Source: Bacillota bacterium
GTDB lineage: Bacteria > Bacillota > Clostridia > Oscillospirales > Ruminococcaceae
Direction: 5' to 3'
Assembly (NCBI GenBank): GCA_023391875.1
Contig: JAEWAB010000002.1
Coordinates: 186,001 to 250,000 of the forward strand
DNA: 64,000 nucleotides
A model generated the notes under the pieces. That model was not told where the DNA came from. It ran no database searches and saw only the letters and a program-made list of their open reading frames with translations. Position numbers and translations under genes: made by a program. Shown here piece by piece: positions 62,020 to 64,000 of this stretch; position 1 is the stretch's first letter; every line of letters starts with the position of its first letter.

Positions 62020-63294
62020 TTACCGTTCAAGGTTCTGGCTTCTCGCTGGGCCGACGCCCACCATGCTCACGCGGCAGCCGCATAGCTCCTCCAGGCGCGC
62101 GATATAGCGCTTGCAGGCCTCGGGCAGCTCGTCGTAGCTTTTGCAGGCGGAAAGGTCGCCCTCAAAGCCCTCTACCTCTTCGTACACAGGCTCGCACAGC
62201 TCCAGCTCCTCGAGCGTTGGGGGGTAATCTCTGGTGACGGTGCCGTCCGGCAGACGGTAGGCCGTGCAGATCTTTAGGGTGCCGAGGTTTGAGAGGGTAT
62301 CGAGCTTGTTGATGGCAAGCTCAGTCAAGCCGTTTACCCGCACCGAGTGGCGCAGGATCACCGAATCAAACCAGCCGGTTCTGCGCGGGCGCCCCGTGGT
62401 GGTGCCGTACTCATGCCCCGAAACGCGGATGGTCTCGCCGATTTCGTCGCTTAATTCGGTGGGGAAGGGGCCCTTGCCCACGCGAGTGGTGTAGCTTTTG
62501 CATACGCCCAGCACCGAGTCTATCGAGGTGGGGCCGATGCCTACGCCGGTGCACACGCCGCCCGAAACGGGGTGGGAGGAGGTTACAAAGGGGTAGGTGC
62601 CCACGTCGATATCCAGCAGGGTACCCTGAGCGCCCTCAAACAGCACCTGCTTACCGGCTGTTATCGCCTCGTGGGTGAGCACCGAAACGTCGGCAATATA
62701 ACGGTTCAGACGCTTGCCGCACTCGATGTAGCGGGCAATCGCGGCGTCCAAATCCACCGGCTTGCCGCCGTAGATCTTCACGATAATGTCGTTTTTCAGC
62801 TGGCCTACCGCTCTCGCCTTTGCCTTAAAAAGCTCGGGGTGTACAAGGTCGTACATGCGGATACCCGAGCGCTCGGCCTTATCCATATAGCAGGGGCCGA
62901 TGCCGCGGCGGGTGGTGCCGATATCGCTCTTGCCGCGGTACACCTCGCTTAGGCCGTCCAGCTCAAGGTGCCACGGCATAATTACATGCGCGCGGGGGTC
63001 GATGCGCAGGTTGTCGCAGTTAATGCCGCGGCTCTCCAGCCCGTCGATCTCCTCTAAAATATTCACCGGGTCTATCACTACGCCGCAGCCGATGAGGCAG
63101 GGGGTGTTTTTATATAGAATGCCCGAAGGAATCAGATGCAGCTTGTAAACCTCGCCGCCGTTTTCAACCGTGTGCCCTGCGTTGTTTCCGCCCTGAGAAC
63201 GTACCACAACATCCGCCCGAGACGCAAGGATATCGATGATTTTGCCTTTTCCCTCGTCGCCCCACTGCACGCCAACTACCACTCTGGCAGGCAT
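62020..63294 (-). CDS. purA: Adenylosuccinate synthase
   Basis: 424 residues, normal length. GTP-binding VQWGDEGKGKIID with the catalytic Asp, RSQGGNNAGHT, LIGCGVVIDP, GTTRRGIGPCYMDK, LFEGAQGTLLDID, and the C-terminal base-recognition segment TTTGRPRRTGWFD. Converts IMP and aspartate to adenylosuccinate in AMP synthesis. Single gene with its own terminator; no purine riboswitch is seen in the 160 nt upstream. Confidence 0.97.
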   Translation of the reverse strand: MPARVVVGVQWGDEGKGKIIDILASRADVVVRSQGGNNAGHTVENGGEVYKLHLIPSGILYKNTPCLIGCGVVIDPVNILEEIDGLESRGINCDNLRIDPRAHVIMPWHLELDGLSEVYRGKSDIGTTRRGIGPCYMDKAERSGIRMYDLVHPELFKAKARAVGQLKNDIIVKIYGGKPVDLDAAIARYIECGKRLNRYIADVSVLTHEAITAGKQVLFEGAQGTLLDIDVGTYPFVTSSHPVSGGVCTGVGIGPTSIDSVLGVCKSYTTRVGKGPFPTELSDEIGETIRVSGHEYGTTTGRPRRTGWFDSVILRHSVRVNGLTELAINKLDTLSNLGTLKICTAYRLPDGTVTRDYPPTLEELELCEPVYEEVEGFEGDLSACKSYDELPEACKRYIARLEELCGCRVSMVGVGPARSQNLER

Positions 63295-63457
63295 AGAGAA
63301 GACCCCATTTCATAATCTATTAACGATACAACATGCTAACTTGCTAAAGCAGTCTATCGCCCAAAATATTATAGCAGAAAACAATCGGCCGCACAACCTG
63401 CGTTGTTACACAAATCGTACGGCTAAACCGGCAACATTCAGTTTAAAACCACAAACA

Positions 63458-64000
63458 TCATACATGAAAGCGCTTATTGAGCTCATGCCGCACATAGCGG
63501 TCGCCGAAGATCGCGGTGCCCGCGAGCGTGAGCAGCGAGTAGGCGGCGCTTGAAATGGCGGGCCATAGAACATCCAGCAGGCCAAGCGGCAGAAAGATGA
63601 GCGGTATAAGCCCAAACGCCCCGATCACCAGCTGGCAGAACAGGTAGTCATGCCTGTCCACCCGCTTGAACACAATCAAAAAGGTGATGGCAAAGGTGGC
63701 GAGTATCAAAAAGAAAGGGATGGTATAATTCACCGACCACTTGGTGTAGCCGGCGTAATAATCGATGATATACAGCACCGCCGAGATGCTGAGCACCTGT
63801 ACGGCGTACTTGGTGGCAAAGTTACCGGTGCCGCGCAGCGAGTAGGCGATGGTCACCCACAGGTAGGCGATGCCCGACAGCACGATAATCGACCACGAAA
63901 GCCCCGCCCGCTGCGTTAAAAAGTCCACCAGCAGGCAGACGGATACGGCCACGATTGAAAGAAACAAAAACAACCGGAACAAAAAGTTGTATTTGTAAAA
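63458..64000 (-). CDS. Membrane protein C-terminal part (DUF6320-like), 5' end outside window
   Basis: 180 codons visible on the minus strand; the frame runs open through the right window edge (FYKYNFLFRLFLFLSI), so the N terminus is missing. About six membrane helices with short loops, and a final cytosolic YVRHELNKRFHV. In layout it resembles the membrane half of DUF6320 proteins, which start with a zinc ribbon; this name is from memory. Function unknown. Confidence 0.75.
   Translation of the reverse strand, partial: FYKYNFLFRLFLFLSIVAVSVCLLVDFLTQRAGLSWSIIVLSGIAYLWVTIAYSLRGTGNFATKYAVQVLSISAVLYIIDYYAGYTKWSVNYTIPFFLILATFAITFLIVFKRVDRHDYLFCQLVIGAFGLIPLIFLPLGLLDVLWPAISSAAYSLLTLAGTAIFGDRYVRHELNKRFHV

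Overview
The window looks like a chromosomal segment of a spore-forming anaerobic member of the Clostridia, probably Oscillospirales-like. The evidence is an M23 protein of the SpoIIQ type next to SpoIIID, a multi-subunit NADH-linked [FeFe] hydrogenase, an OhrR/peroxidase pair, MATE pumps, frequent TTG/GTG starts with strong Shine-Dalgarno sites, and GC-rich coding DNA between AT-rich promoters. Clear Rho-independent terminators follow many genes.

Left edge (1-4130), AT-rich and accessory. A divergent pair comes first: a truncated HD-domain plus Hsp90-like (GHKL) ATPase gene on the minus strand, and a type III toxin-antitoxin locus on the plus strand (consensus promoter, three ~34-nt tandem repeats as RNA antitoxin, terminator, ToxN/AbiQ-type endoribonuclease). 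A protein-poor stretch of about 765 nt follows. It has its own promoter, many perfect hairpins and a terminal stem-loop, and is best explained as a large structured non-coding RNA. A small Cys-rich protein and tRNA-Tyr/tRNA-Thr close the region.

4.3-18.9 kb is ordinary genome: glutathione peroxidase with OhrR, a CPBP protease, a chemotaxis receptor, valS with a small unknown gene upstream, an AraC regulator with a MATE pump, a 2-hydroxyacid dehydrogenase, a YhcH protein, a flavoprotein and a GyrI-like protein.

18.9-28.3 kb is a roughly 9-kb island bounded by direct repeats of about 187 nt. Each repeat carries a complete tRNA-Ser(CGA) unit including its promoter; the left copy is decayed. Inside is a full Wadjet (jetD-jetA-jetB-jetC) anti-plasmid operon and a convergent short-chain dehydrogenase.

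28.3-47 kb: an AbrB-like regulator with a two-gene ABC exporter, deoD, a zinc-ribbon/WG-repeat membrane protein, an operon of a giant alpha-2-macroglobulin-like lipoprotein (no thioester Cys seen) with a transglutaminase-like lipoprotein, acetyltransferases, a pair of uncharacterised proteins, MgtC, a DUF896 protein, a MATE pump, a rhomboid-like protein and an acyltransferase-fold protein without the usual catalytic His.

47-64 kb: a hydrogenase operon (hydC, GHKL ATPase, [2Fe-2S] protein, hydB, hydA) with a Rex-like site in its leader, an Ntn hydrolase, an AEC transporter, spoIIQ/spoIIID, an aldose-epimerase-like gene, an AraC regulator fused to a degenerate GGDEF domain, a chemotaxis receptor interrupted by an in-frame amber codon, purA, and the C-terminal part of a membrane protein running off the right edge.
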